Origin: Lewinellaceae bacterium | GTDB lineage: Bacteria; Bacteroidota; Bacteroidia; Chitinophagales; Saprospiraceae | Length of the DNA stretch: 64,000 nt | Assembly: GCA_020636005.1 (NCBI GenBank) | Contig: JACJYR010000001.1 | Span: 1,808,001 to 1,872,000, forward strand | Reading direction: 5' to 3' | In this document: piece by piece, positions 26,060 through 34,330 of the stretch | How the letters are laid out: each line of letters starts with the position of its first letter | Position numbering within the stretch: the first letter of the stretch is position 1 | The notes under the pieces: model-generated | The model's database searches: none | The model's input: the letters and a program-made list of their open reading frames with translations, nothing else | What the model was told of the DNA's origin: nothing | Made by a program: the position numbers and the translations under genes

Positions 26060-26830
26060 ATGCCACTCACCATCATATCGTACAATGTAAACGGCATCCG
26101 TGCTGCCATGGGCAAAAGCCTGTTCGATTGGGTAGCCGGGCACGATGCCGACATCGTCTGCCTGCAGGAAACCAAAGCCCAGCCCGAACAGGTGGACTTT
26201 GCGCCGATTGACGCCCTTGGCTATAAACACTATTGGCATTCTGCCGAAAAAAAAGGCTACAGCGGCGTGGCCACCTTTTCGAAAAGGGAGCCTGATAAGG
26301 TGGTCGTCGGCTGTGGCATGGAAAAGTACGACCGGGAAGGCCGCATCCTGCGCACCGACTTCGGCGATTGGTCGCTGCTAAACTGCTACTTCCCTTCCGG
26401 CACCAGCGGCGAAGAACGGCAGGCTTTCAAATATGAATTCCTGGACGACTTTTTCAACTGGATCAATGAACTGAAAAAAGAGCGGCCCAAGCTCATCATC
26501 GTCGGTGACTATAATATCGCACACACTGAAAACGACATCCACAGCCCGAAGACCAACCAGCAGTCTTCCGGTTTTTTGCCAGAAGAAAGGGCCTGGATGA
26601 CGAAGTGGTTCAGCCATGGCTTTACCGATGCATTCCGCCAGGTCCATCCTGAGAAGGTGGAGTACAGTTGGTGGAGCTTTCGTGCCAATGCAAGGGCGAA
26701 CAACAAGGGCTGGCGCATTGACTACCAGTCGGTTACGGACAACCTGAAAGATAAGGTGCTGGATGTGCGGCACGTCGGCGAGGCCGTACACTCGGATCAT
26801 TGCCCGGTGTGGATGCAGATAGATTTGTGA
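26060..26830 (+). CDS. xth: Exodeoxyribonuclease III / AP endonuclease
   Basis: 256 residues, the usual length. All family motifs are present: SYNVNGIRAA (metal-binding Asn), LQETKAQ (catalytic Glu), YSGVATFSK, NCYFPSG, VGDYNIAH (Asp/Asn pair), and the terminal SDHCPV (Asp-His). RANARANNKGWRIDY is the standard segment before the end. The enzyme cuts abasic sites in base-excision repair and degrades 3' ends. It lies downstream of the vsr-like gene with a 179-bp gap holding a possible TACGTTTG -7 box (25973-25980), so it probably has its own promoter. Convergent with the MscS gene, with only 3 bp between stops. Confidence 0.96.
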   Translation: MPLTIISYNVNGIRAAMGKSLFDWVAGHDADIVCLQETKAQPEQVDFAPIDALGYKHYWHSAEKKGYSGVATFSKREPDKVVVGCGMEKYDREGRILRTDFGDWSLLNCYFPSGTSGEERQAFKYEFLDDFFNWINELKKERPKLIIVGDYNIAHTENDIHSPKTNQQSSGFLPEERAWMTKWFSHGFTDAFRQVHPEKVEYSWWSFRANARANNKGWRIDYQSVTDNLKDKVLDVRHVGEAVHSDHCPVWMQIDL

Positions 26831-26833
26831 GCC

Positions 26834-27658
26834 TTACTCCCCGATTGTCCCCAATTCAATCCCCTCCGAATAGGCCATCTTGATGCCGTGCCTGTTGAAG
26901 GCCGCTTTAATGGCTTTATTGGTTTCAAAAATTCCTTCCCAGTAGTCGTCGGGCAGGATGTAGGGCCGCACGGCCAGCACGATGTTGTGCGTATCGAAGG
27001 TCTCGATGCCCACCTCCGGGGCGGGGGTTTCCAGCAGTAGCGGTACCTGGTGCAGGGCTTCCAGGATAATGGATTTGACCTTGGGAAAACTCTCCTCGTA
27101 GGGCATAGTCACCTTCAGTTCCAGGCGGATGGCCCCCTTCTCCGAATAATTGGTGATGGTATCCTCGATGACCTTGCCGTTGGGGATGATGAGGGTTTTC
27201 AGGCCCGGCGTGGAAAGGATAGTATTAAAAACGTGAATTTCCTCGACCTTTCCGAAACGCCCGTTGATCTCTACCGTATCGCCCACCTTGTAGGGGCGCA
27301 GTACCAGCACCAGTATGCCTGCTGCGAAATTACCAAGACTGCCCTGCAGGGCCAGCCCGACGGCAAAACCCGCAGCGGCCAGGATGCCAACGATGGAAGT
27401 CGTTTCGATGCCGACGATGCCCGCCGCTGCGAGCAGCACTACCACTTTCAGCGCAATGTTGAGGAAGGACAGGAGAAACGGCGTGACTTCCCTGCTGAAA
27501 TTGGCTTTTTCAAGGGAGAGCCGGACGATGAGGGACAGTTTCCTGACCAGCCAAAACCCCACAAAGACGACCACAATGGCGCCGGCCAGTTTGGGGGCAA
27601 AAGTGACGGCAAAGTCAATTATCTTATCCCAGTAAACAGCGATGTTCTGTTCATTCAT
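26834..27658 (-). CDS. mscS: Small-conductance mechanosensitive channel (MscS family)
   Basis: 274 residues. Three transmembrane helices: ~20-42, ~60-82 and the pore helix ~88-112 (AAAGFAVGLALQGSLGNFAAG), with the Gly/Ala-packed pattern that lines the MscS pore. The beta domain follows (PYKVGDTVEINGRFGKVEEIHVFNT, then IIPNGKVIEDTITNYS) and a C-terminal alpha/beta domain ending in FNRHGIKMAYSE. It releases solutes at hypo-osmotic shock. A TACATTTG box on the minus strand (27704-27711) lies ~50 bp upstream of the start and may be its -7 element; no matching -33 box was found. Confidence 0.94.
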   Translation of the reverse strand: MNEQNIAVYWDKIIDFAVTFAPKLAGAIVVVFVGFWLVRKLSLIVRLSLEKANFSREVTPFLLSFLNIALKVVVLLAAAGIVGIETTSIVGILAAAGFAVGLALQGSLGNFAAGILVLVLRPYKVGDTVEINGRFGKVEEIHVFNTILSTPGLKTLIIPNGKVIEDTITNYSEKGAIRLELKVTMPYEESFPKVKSIILEALHQVPLLLETPAPEVGIETFDTHNIVLAVRPYILPDDYWEGIFETNKAIKAAFNRHGIKMAYSEGIELGTIGE

Positions 27659-27921
27659 AGTTTTGCGTATGTTTTGTGTTCAGGCTGCTTGATTTAAGCA
27701 GTGCAAATGTATTGAAAGGTTAATGTTTGTACACTTCATGGCCTGCCGTTTTATAATAAAGCCCCATCTTTGAACCCGATTTCCCCCAGAGGCACGCCTA
27801 TATTACAGGCCGTCAAGTTTTGTGTATAAATGCACGGGGCTTTTGCCGACTGCAAAAGGCTAAAAGCTCAAGACGGGAAGTATATAACTGTTTGAAAGAT
27901 AAAACAACCCTTCAACTCCCC

Positions 27922-29112
27922 ATGATGAAATTTTCGATAGTACCACTTGCTGCCTTCCTTGTGTTCGTCTCCCATGCCCACACCCAGGAAATCCGGTACG
28001 ACCGGGTTGATTTCAAAGAAAATCCCAATTGGGAGAGCACGATGGACGAGGCCAGGCGCACGGGAAAAGTCATCTTCCTGGACGGCTACACCACCTGGTG
28101 CGCCCCCTGCAAAAGGATGGACCGGGAAGTCTTCACCCGGCCAGAAGTCGCCAATTTTTTCAACCAAAAGTTCATCAACGTAAAATACGACATGGAAATG
28201 GGCGAGGGCCGGGAGCTGAAAACGCAGTTGGGCATCGGCGTTTTCCCGACCTACCTCTTCATTGCCGGCAACGGGCAGGTCGTGCACCGCATCATCGGGG
28301 CGCACCTGGAGGGCAACGAGTTTTTGGACTATTCCAAAATGGCGGTGACCCCCGGAGAGAGTTATTTGGAGTTGCAGCAGCGCTACCGCAACGGCGAACG
28401 GAATTCCGACTTTATGTTCAAATACCTCAAGGCCCTGAAAATGGCCGGCGAGGAAAACAAAGGGGCCGACATCGTGGACAGCTATTTCTCCCTGATGACC
28501 ATTGACCACTTCCTCGAACCTGCCTACTGGGACCTGATAAAACGGTTTATGAAAAACCCCCTGTCGAGGGAATTCAGGATATTGTTGATGAACCGGGAAG
28601 AAATCGTGGCTGCCAACGGAACGGATGAAGTGGACGGCCTCATCTACCGCATCCTGAATGCCTACATGCAGGAAAACATTTCCACCAGCATCAACGACGC
28701 AGGCAGGGCCGCCGAAGAGGAACTCATCGGCGTGTTGCGGCAGGCCGAATTCCCAAGGCGGAGCGAGGTGCTGGCCCGGCTGCTGGCCGTCCATTACAAC
28801 CGGATAGGGGATTGGAACGAATACGCCTCGCTGGTGGATGCCATTGTTGATTTCAACTTGTTGGAAGGATATTCCTCCCCATTGAAGGAAGTAAATTTCC
28901 ATGCTGCCAATTTCGCCCACGTGGTGCTCGACGAGTCGCTGCTGAGGCGGGCCCTGCGCTGGTCAGCCTACACCTGCGACAAGGCTGCGAACCCGCCCGA
29001 CCGGGCAGCCTTTCTTTCCACCAAGGCAGCCCTTTTGGAAAAATTGGGGCTGGACAGCGATGCGGAGGCGGCGCGCAGCGATGCCATAAAAGCCCGCAAC
29101 GATGGCGGTTGA
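27922..29112 (+). CDS. Periplasmic thioredoxin-fold protein
   Basis: 396 residues from ATG 27922 (second ATG at 27925), followed by a signal peptide (MMKFSIVPLAAFLVFVSHAHTQ). The thioredoxin domain (~25-150) has the redox motif WCAPC (C60, C63) within GKVIFLDGYTTWCAPCKRMD, then a cis-Pro region (GVFPTYLFI). The remaining ~240 residues are helical, with TPR-like character, and match no family I can name. Likely a disulfide reductase or chaperone in the periplasm, as with many Bacteroidota thioredoxin-like lipoproteins; no lipobox is present here. An upstream frame extension to 27820 has no signal features. Confidence 0.85.
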   Translation: MMKFSIVPLAAFLVFVSHAHTQEIRYDRVDFKENPNWESTMDEARRTGKVIFLDGYTTWCAPCKRMDREVFTRPEVANFFNQKFINVKYDMEMGEGRELKTQLGIGVFPTYLFIAGNGQVVHRIIGAHLEGNEFLDYSKMAVTPGESYLELQQRYRNGERNSDFMFKYLKALKMAGEENKGADIVDSYFSLMTIDHFLEPAYWDLIKRFMKNPLSREFRILLMNREEIVAANGTDEVDGLIYRILNAYMQENISTSINDAGRAAEEELIGVLRQAEFPRRSEVLARLLAVHYNRIGDWNEYASLVDAIVDFNLLEGYSSPLKEVNFHAANFAHVVLDESLLRRALRWSAYTCDKAANPPDRAAFLSTKAALLEKLGLDSDAEAARSDAIKARNDGG

Positions 29113-29117
29113 GGTTG

Positions 29118-29262
29118 TTATACCCGGCGCCATTAGGTTTTGTACAAATGAATAGCAGCATTGAGGTTGTTGAGATGGCTTGAGAAATAAACCATCTCAA
29201 CCCTTCTCAACCATCTCAACAAAAAATATAGTTTGCAAAAAACCTAATGGTGCGAAGTATAG
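29118..29262. repeat. MITE-like element with terminal and internal inverted repeats
   Basis: Imperfect terminal inverted repeats of ~20-25 bp (CGCCATTAGGTTTTG at 29128-29142 pairs with 29236-29254; flanking TATAC/GTATA also pairs). Inside, TTGAGATGG at ~29170 pairs with CCATCTCAA at ~29191 and again at ~29210, forming nested hairpins. No coding capacity. It fills most of the gap before gatB. Confidence 0.65.
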
Positions 29263-29333
29263 CGTTTGTTTGAATTGTCGGCCCTAACTAACTCAAAAAG
29301 ATCAAACAACTTCAAAATAATCGAAGTATAAAA

Positions 29334-30785
29334 ATGTCTATTTACCAAAAATACGAACCCGTTATCGGCCTGGAAATCCACCTCCAACTGTCCACTGAAA
29401 GCAAGGCATTCTGTGCCGACGATGCTGCTTTTGGCGGCGGGCCGAACACGCATGTAAGCGCCATCTCGCTCGGCCATCCAGGCACTCTGCCCCGATTAAA
29501 CAAAAAGCAGGTGGAATACGCCGTGCGGCTCGGCCTGGCTTTGGGCAGCAAGATCAACATGACCAATGCTTTTGACCGAAAAAACTACTTCTACACCGAC
29601 CTGCCCAAAGGCTACCAGATCACCCAGGACAAGCTACCTGTCAGTGTGGGCGGCTCGCTCGAACTGCGCATGGAGGGCTACCGCCGTACCGTGCGCATCC
29701 ACCACATCCACATGGAGGAGGACGCCGGCAAATCCATCCACGACATCGCCCCAAATCACTCATTGATAGACCTGAACCGGGCGGGGGTACCCCTGCTTGA
29801 AATCGTGAGCGAACCTGACCTGCGCTCAGCAGAGGAGGTGGACGCTTTTATGACCGCCATGCGCCAGTTGGCCCGCTACCTCGAAATCTCGGACGGCAAC
29901 ATGCAGGAAGGTTCCATGCGCTGCGACGTGAACGTCTCCGTCAGGAAAAAAGGCGATACCCGGCTCGGCGAGCGCTGCGAAATCAAAAACGTGAACTCCA
30001 TGCGCTACGCCCGGCAGGCCATTGAGTTTGAGACCAAACGGCAGATCGATCTTTTGGAAAATGGGGAGGAAATCTCCCGTGAGACCTTGAATTTCAACCC
30101 CGCTACCGGCGTCACCACGCCCATGCGGGACAAGGAGAGCGCACATGATTACCGCTACTTTCCCGACCCCGACCTGCCACCCGTGGTACTGGAAGATGAT
30201 TGGGTGGACGGTATCAAAGGCTCACTTCCGGCCCTGCCACAAGTGCTGTTTGAAAAATTTACCCATGAATACCAGTTGTCAGATTACGACGCCAGCCTGT
30301 TGACGGCCGAAAAAAGCTGGGCACTTTATTTTGAAGCATTCGTGAAACATACGCAGCATTTCAAGGCCGCTGCCAATTTGACCATCAACAAATTGATGCC
30401 CTCCCTGGGCGAAGCCAGCCCGTTGGAAGATGCTTCCATAACCCCTGGGCGGATGGCCGCTTTTGTCCAACTCATTGAAGATGGAAAGGTGAGTGCTTCC
30501 GTGGCCTATCAGCGCCTTTTTCCTGCATTGATGGAACAGCCTGAAAAAGAGCCGCTTGCCCTGGCCCAATCGCTAAACCTCCTGCAAACAGCCGACACTG
30601 GTTTCCTGGAGAAAATAGTGGACGACGTGATGGCCAGCAACCCCGACAAGGTGAAGGAATTTCAAAACGGGAAAAAAGGCCTCATCGGCTTCTTCATGGG
30701 CGAGGTGATGAAGGCATCGAAAGGCAAGGCCGAGCCTAAAACGGCCAATGAATTGATTGCAAAAAAGTTGGCGAAGCAAGTGTAG
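29334..30785 (+). CDS. gatB: Aspartyl/glutamyl-tRNA(Asn/Gln) amidotransferase subunit B
   Basis: 483 residues, normal length. It begins with the family motif YEPVIGLEIHLQLSTESKAFC. The catalytic cradle includes SLIDLNRAGVPLLEIVSEPDLRS and MRCDVNVSVR, followed by RYFPDPDLPP. The helical and YqeY-like C-terminal domain (~300-483) ends GEVMKASKGKAEPKTANELIAKKL. With GatA and GatC it converts mischarged Glu-tRNA(Gln) or Asp-tRNA(Asn) to the amide form; neither partner is in the window. The hlyIII gene follows after 30 bp. Confidence 0.97.
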   Translation: MSIYQKYEPVIGLEIHLQLSTESKAFCADDAAFGGGPNTHVSAISLGHPGTLPRLNKKQVEYAVRLGLALGSKINMTNAFDRKNYFYTDLPKGYQITQDKLPVSVGGSLELRMEGYRRTVRIHHIHMEEDAGKSIHDIAPNHSLIDLNRAGVPLLEIVSEPDLRSAEEVDAFMTAMRQLARYLEISDGNMQEGSMRCDVNVSVRKKGDTRLGERCEIKNVNSMRYARQAIEFETKRQIDLLENGEEISRETLNFNPATGVTTPMRDKESAHDYRYFPDPDLPPVVLEDDWVDGIKGSLPALPQVLFEKFTHEYQLSDYDASLLTAEKSWALYFEAFVKHTQHFKAAANLTINKLMPSLGEASPLEDASITPGRMAAFVQLIEDGKVSASVAYQRLFPALMEQPEKEPLALAQSLNLLQTADTGFLEKIVDDVMASNPDKVKEFQNGKKGLIGFFMGEVMKASKGKAEPKTANELIAKKLAKQV

Positions 30786-30815
30786 TATCTTTGCCTTTTT
30801 TCCTTGTTCAGACAA

Positions 30816-31463
30816 ATGCCGGAAATCACCCCCGAACGGTACTATAAAGAAGAGTGCTTCAACGCCCTCACACACGGCATCGGCATCGTGCTGGCCGTGT
30901 GTTTTTCGCCCTTGCTGTTGGAAAATGCCCTGGAAAAAGGCGCATCCGCCAGGCTGCTGTGGGGCACCGGGCTGTTTTGCCTGTCCATGATCCTGCTCTA
31001 CGCCGTATCCACCCTCTACCATTGCGTACATCATCCGGGCAGAAAACGCCACTGCCGCAAGATGGACCACATCGCCATCTACCTGCTCATCGCCGGGACT
31101 CACACGCCCTTCATCCTCCGGTACCTGGACAATGCGAAAGGCTGGCTCTACCTCGGCGTGCTGTGGTCGCTGCTCTTGGTCGGCACTTTCGGCAAGGTGT
31201 TTTTTCTTGAAAGATGGGAGCGGCTCTCGCTGGTGCTTTATCTTTTCATGGGCTGGATGTTCGTTTTCGTGCTGCCCGACGTTCTGCCGCTCATGCGCCA
31301 TGAAGTGCTTATCTGGATTGGCGTGGGGGCCTTCTTTTACACCAGTGGCGTCTTCTTTTTTGTCAGGGAAAAAATGTGGTACAGCCATGCCATTTGGCAT
31401 GTGTTTGTGCTGGCAGGCACCGCCGGTCATTATGTGGCCTTGTGGTATGCACTTGAACATTAG
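30816..31463 (+). CDS. Hemolysin III / PAQR family membrane protein
   Basis: 215 residues from ATG 30816 (MPEITPERYYKEECFNALTHG); a TTG at 30804 would add four. Seven transmembrane helices are visible. The conserved zinc-type ligands of the family are present: ALTHGIG near the start, STLYHCVHH, DHIAIYLLIAGTHTPF, and HAIWHVFVLAGTAGH at the end. Members belong to the PAQR/CREST superfamily of membrane hydrolases; the bacterial role is not established, and 'hemolysin' is a historical name. 30 bp downstream of gatB, possibly co-transcribed. Confidence 0.92.
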   Translation: MPEITPERYYKEECFNALTHGIGIVLAVCFSPLLLENALEKGASARLLWGTGLFCLSMILLYAVSTLYHCVHHPGRKRHCRKMDHIAIYLLIAGTHTPFILRYLDNAKGWLYLGVLWSLLLVGTFGKVFFLERWERLSLVLYLFMGWMFVFVLPDVLPLMRHEVLIWIGVGAFFYTSGVFFFVREKMWYSHAIWHVFVLAGTAGHYVALWYALEH

Positions 31464-31576
31464 CAGCGGTGTGTTTGCCTTTGTAAAATAACGGATCGGA
31501 GGGATACGCCGAATTTCCTTATTTTTACCAAATTATCATTTCCCCTGAACTTGGACTTGCACACATTCATTCCGCT

Positions 31577-33133
31577 ATGCGCAGACTGGCCAACCGCCTT
31601 TTCAAACAATACCTGGACTTCAGGATGCGCCACATCCGGCGCTACATCGAGCATCCGCACGAAGTGCAGAAGGAGTGGCTCGAACGCCTCTTGCTGACGG
31701 CCAGGGACACCGAGTGGGGGAAAAACTTCGATTTCAAGAGCATCAAATCTTACCGGCAATACGCCAGCCGCATTCCCATACAAGATTATGAAGCTTTCAA
31801 GCCGTTCATCAAAAGAATGATGGAGGGCGAAAAAGACGTGCTATGGAACGGGCGGGTGCGCTATTTTTCCAAGTCGTCCGGCACTACAGGCGACAAAAGC
31901 AAGTTCATCCCCGTGAGCAGCCAAAACCTCCGCTATTGCCACAAAGGCGGATCGTGGGATACCACGGCCCTGTTTTACAATGAACGCCAGGATGCCCGCT
32001 TATTTGAAAAGAAGAGCCTGCTTATGGGTGGCAGCCTCAACCAGTTCAGTCCGTTCCCCAAAACCATTTATGGCGATGTCTCAGCGGTGATGATCAGCCA
32101 GATGCCATTTTTTATCCGGCCATTTTTCACCCCCGATTTTGAAACGGCGCTGATGCCCGATTTTGAAAAAAAGATTGAGCGCATGGCCGGCCTTTGCAGC
32201 CAGGAAGACGTCGTGATGCTGGGCGGTGTGCCAACGTGGACCGTCGTGCTGTTCCGCCATATATTGGAACTTACCGGCAAGAAAAATATACTGGAAGTGT
32301 GGCCAAACCTGCAGGGCTATATTCATGGTGGCGTCAGTTTTACACCCTACCGGGAGCAGTTCAAATTGTTTTTCCCTGGCCAGCAGGTAAGCTATCAAGA
32401 GGTGTACAATGCCAGCGAGGGCTATTTTGCCATACAAAACGACTTCTCTACGCCCGACATGCTGCTGTTGCTCGACAACGGCGTTTACTACGAATTCATC
32501 CCGATGGAAGAGTGGAACAAGGAACAGCCCAGGGCCTTGCCCTTGAGCGGCGTGGAGATCGGGAAAAACTACGCCATGGTGATCAGCACCAATGCGGGTT
32601 TGTGGCGGTATTCACTGGGCGATACCGTATGTTTCACTAGTGTATCTCCTTATAAGATTCGGATCACGGGCCGCACCCGCCAATTTGTCAACGCCTTCGG
32701 CGAGGAGGTGATGGTGGAAAATACCGATCAGGCTTTGGCAAAAACCTGTGCCGCCACAGGCGCTGTCGTGCTGGAATATTCCGTTGCACCGGTTTATTTT
32801 AAAGGATCGGGGAAAGGTGGCCATGAGTGGCTGGTGGAATTTGAAAAAATGCCGGACGATTTGAATTTGTTTAGCCGGCAACTGGACGAGAACCTGAAAA
32901 AGCTGAACTCTGATTATGAGGCCAAGCGTTTTCGCAGCATGGCCATGGCTCCCCTCTTTTTACAGGCAGTGCCGCCTGGCACATTTCACAAATGGTTGAA
33001 AATGAAGGGAAAGTATGGCGGCCAACACAAAGTGCCGAGGCTGAGCAATGATAGAAAATACATGGATGACATACTGGGTTTCCTGCAAACGGGAGAGACA
33101 ACGCAGAGTGGTCAATTGAAAATTGACAATTGA
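31577..33133 (+). CDS. GH3-family acyl-adenylating enzyme
   Basis: 518 residues. The GH3 (auxin-responsive promoter-like) family is recognised from YFSKSSGTTGDKSKFIPV (ATP-binding motif 1), YNASEGYFAIQ (motif 2), and SLGDTVCFTSVSPYKIRITGR (motif 3 and hinge), with the usual EEVMVENTDQAL in the C-terminal cap. Plant members adenylate hormones and join them to amino acids. Bacteroidota homologues are common but of unknown substrate; a small carboxylic acid conjugated to an amine is the likely reaction (family inference). Convergent with the next gene, with an intrinsic terminator overlapping its stop. Confidence 0.9.
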   Translation: MRRLANRLFKQYLDFRMRHIRRYIEHPHEVQKEWLERLLLTARDTEWGKNFDFKSIKSYRQYASRIPIQDYEAFKPFIKRMMEGEKDVLWNGRVRYFSKSSGTTGDKSKFIPVSSQNLRYCHKGGSWDTTALFYNERQDARLFEKKSLLMGGSLNQFSPFPKTIYGDVSAVMISQMPFFIRPFFTPDFETALMPDFEKKIERMAGLCSQEDVVMLGGVPTWTVVLFRHILELTGKKNILEVWPNLQGYIHGGVSFTPYREQFKLFFPGQQVSYQEVYNASEGYFAIQNDFSTPDMLLLLDNGVYYEFIPMEEWNKEQPRALPLSGVEIGKNYAMVISTNAGLWRYSLGDTVCFTSVSPYKIRITGRTRQFVNAFGEEVMVENTDQALAKTCAATGAVVLEYSVAPVYFKGSGKGGHEWLVEFEKMPDDLNLFSRQLDENLKKLNSDYEAKRFRSMAMAPLFLQAVPPGTFHKWLKMKGKYGGQHKVPRLSNDRKYMDDILGFLQTGETTQSGQLKIDN

Positions 33134-33142
33134 ATTTTTTTT
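33112..33142 (+). terminator. Intrinsic terminator overlapping the GH3 gene end
   Basis: TCAATTG (33112-33118) pairs with CAATTGA (33127-33133, including the stop codon), followed by AT and eight T. The stem is short and AT-rich, so strength is uncertain. Confidence 0.55.
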
Positions 33143-33160
33143 GGCGCTTTCTACGGGACG

Positions 33161-34192
33161 TTATTTCTTGACTACTGGCTCTTCGAGCCGGTTGGCCATC
33201 CGTTGGATGGCGTCAATGATGTTGTCAAGGGCGGGAGGATAGTCCACGTATTTGATGCCGAGGTTGTCCTGGCCCCAAATGGCTAGGGTAACCACTTTTT
33301 TCTTGTCGCCGTAGGCAATAGACAGCCTGAGCGGCACGGGCTTCGGCTTCATTTCCTTCCTTTTCTGGCAGGCCTGATCGGTACAGTCGTAAATCCTTTC
33401 GAAGTCGAAAAAACCCTGTTTCACTACATAGTCGGCGAACATCTCAAGCTCCGTACGGGGGATGTTTTTCTTGGTGACCAGGAGGCCGTGGCTCACGCTT
33501 TGGAATTCCTTGACGAGCCGTCCGTCCGTTTTTATCTGGATAAAGTCCTTCAGCACCGGATCAATGCCGCCATAGTACCCGCCGCCAATCAAATCCACGT
33601 TGATATAAGTAGGCTCCGGGACGGGGATGTACTCCTGGCGCTTTTTGAATTTTTGGAAAATAGAAGCTATCCAACCCTTCTTTTCTTTTTTCTCTTTTAC
33701 GATGCCAGGATAAGGATTCTCGGCTTCCACAATGACTTCAGGCAGTTCATTGGCAGGTTTTTCAAAAGGCGCATCCTTGCTTTCCACCCGAACGAAATGG
33801 TATTGGTAGGCACCCTTGCTGTTGCGTTGGGTAAATTCCAGCACCAGGATGGATTTGTTGAGCTGCACGATCTCGAATTTATCCACGTGCTGAAAGCTAT
33901 AGGAGAGGTTGCGCCCTTCCAGGTTCCAGTTGCCTTTGGTCAACTTGCCGTTGAGGTATTCGTGGTAAGTGTAGTCATATTTAAAATAAAGGAAGAAGCT
34001 GTACTGGTCGTCTGCTTTATGGATGATGGTATTGGACTCAGGATGAAGGGTGTAGGTGTAGCGCCATTTGGATTCTATGAAAAGCCTTTCGTCCGGCTCA
34101 GCAAAAACAGGGGAAACCTCCTGCGCAGACAGGCTGGCCATTGTGGCAAAGCTTCCCCAGAGTAATACGATGTGTAAAAAAGATTTCAGCAT
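33161..34192 (-). CDS. Exported hypothetical protein
   Basis: 343 residues with a signal peptide (cleavage after SLSAQ, ~residue 24). The first half is beta-rich with Tyr/Phe-heavy strands (WRYTYTLHPESNTIIHKADDQYSFFLYFKYDYTYH kind of pattern) resembling lipocalin-like domains that report an expression or threshold value. A charged hinge (KEKKEKKGWIASIFQKFKKRQEY) separates it from a second domain with GGGYYGGIDPV and a Cys pair (DCTDQACQKRK) that could form a disulfide. I recognise no family or active site. Convergent with GH3; 138 bp separate it from the OmpP1-like gene upstream. Confidence 0.75.
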   Translation of the reverse strand: MLKSFLHIVLLWGSFATMASLSAQEVSPVFAEPDERLFIESKWRYTYTLHPESNTIIHKADDQYSFFLYFKYDYTYHEYLNGKLTKGNWNLEGRNLSYSFQHVDKFEIVQLNKSILVLEFTQRNSKGAYQYHFVRVESKDAPFEKPANELPEVIVEAENPYPGIVKEKKEKKGWIASIFQKFKKRQEYIPVPEPTYINVDLIGGGYYGGIDPVLKDFIQIKTDGRLVKEFQSVSHGLLVTKKNIPRTELEMFADYVVKQGFFDFERIYDCTDQACQKRKEMKPKPVPLRLSIAYGDKKKVVTLAIWGQDNLGIKYVDYPPALDNIIDAIQRMANRLEEPVVKK

Positions 34193-34330
34193 GGGATGAT
34201 AGTTCCTGTAGTCTTCAAAAATCAGCCGAAGATATATAAGAATTTACGCCAAAGCAAATTACGGTTTTCATTTCCTCGCTTGCCTTGGCGTAAACACCAT
34301 GCTGCCTTGCAACTATTTCGCCGGATTTTG

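Noticed and set aside
27868..28920. 350-codon minus-strand frame
   Set aside because: Antisense of the thioredoxin-fold gene, which has a signal peptide and WCAPC motif.
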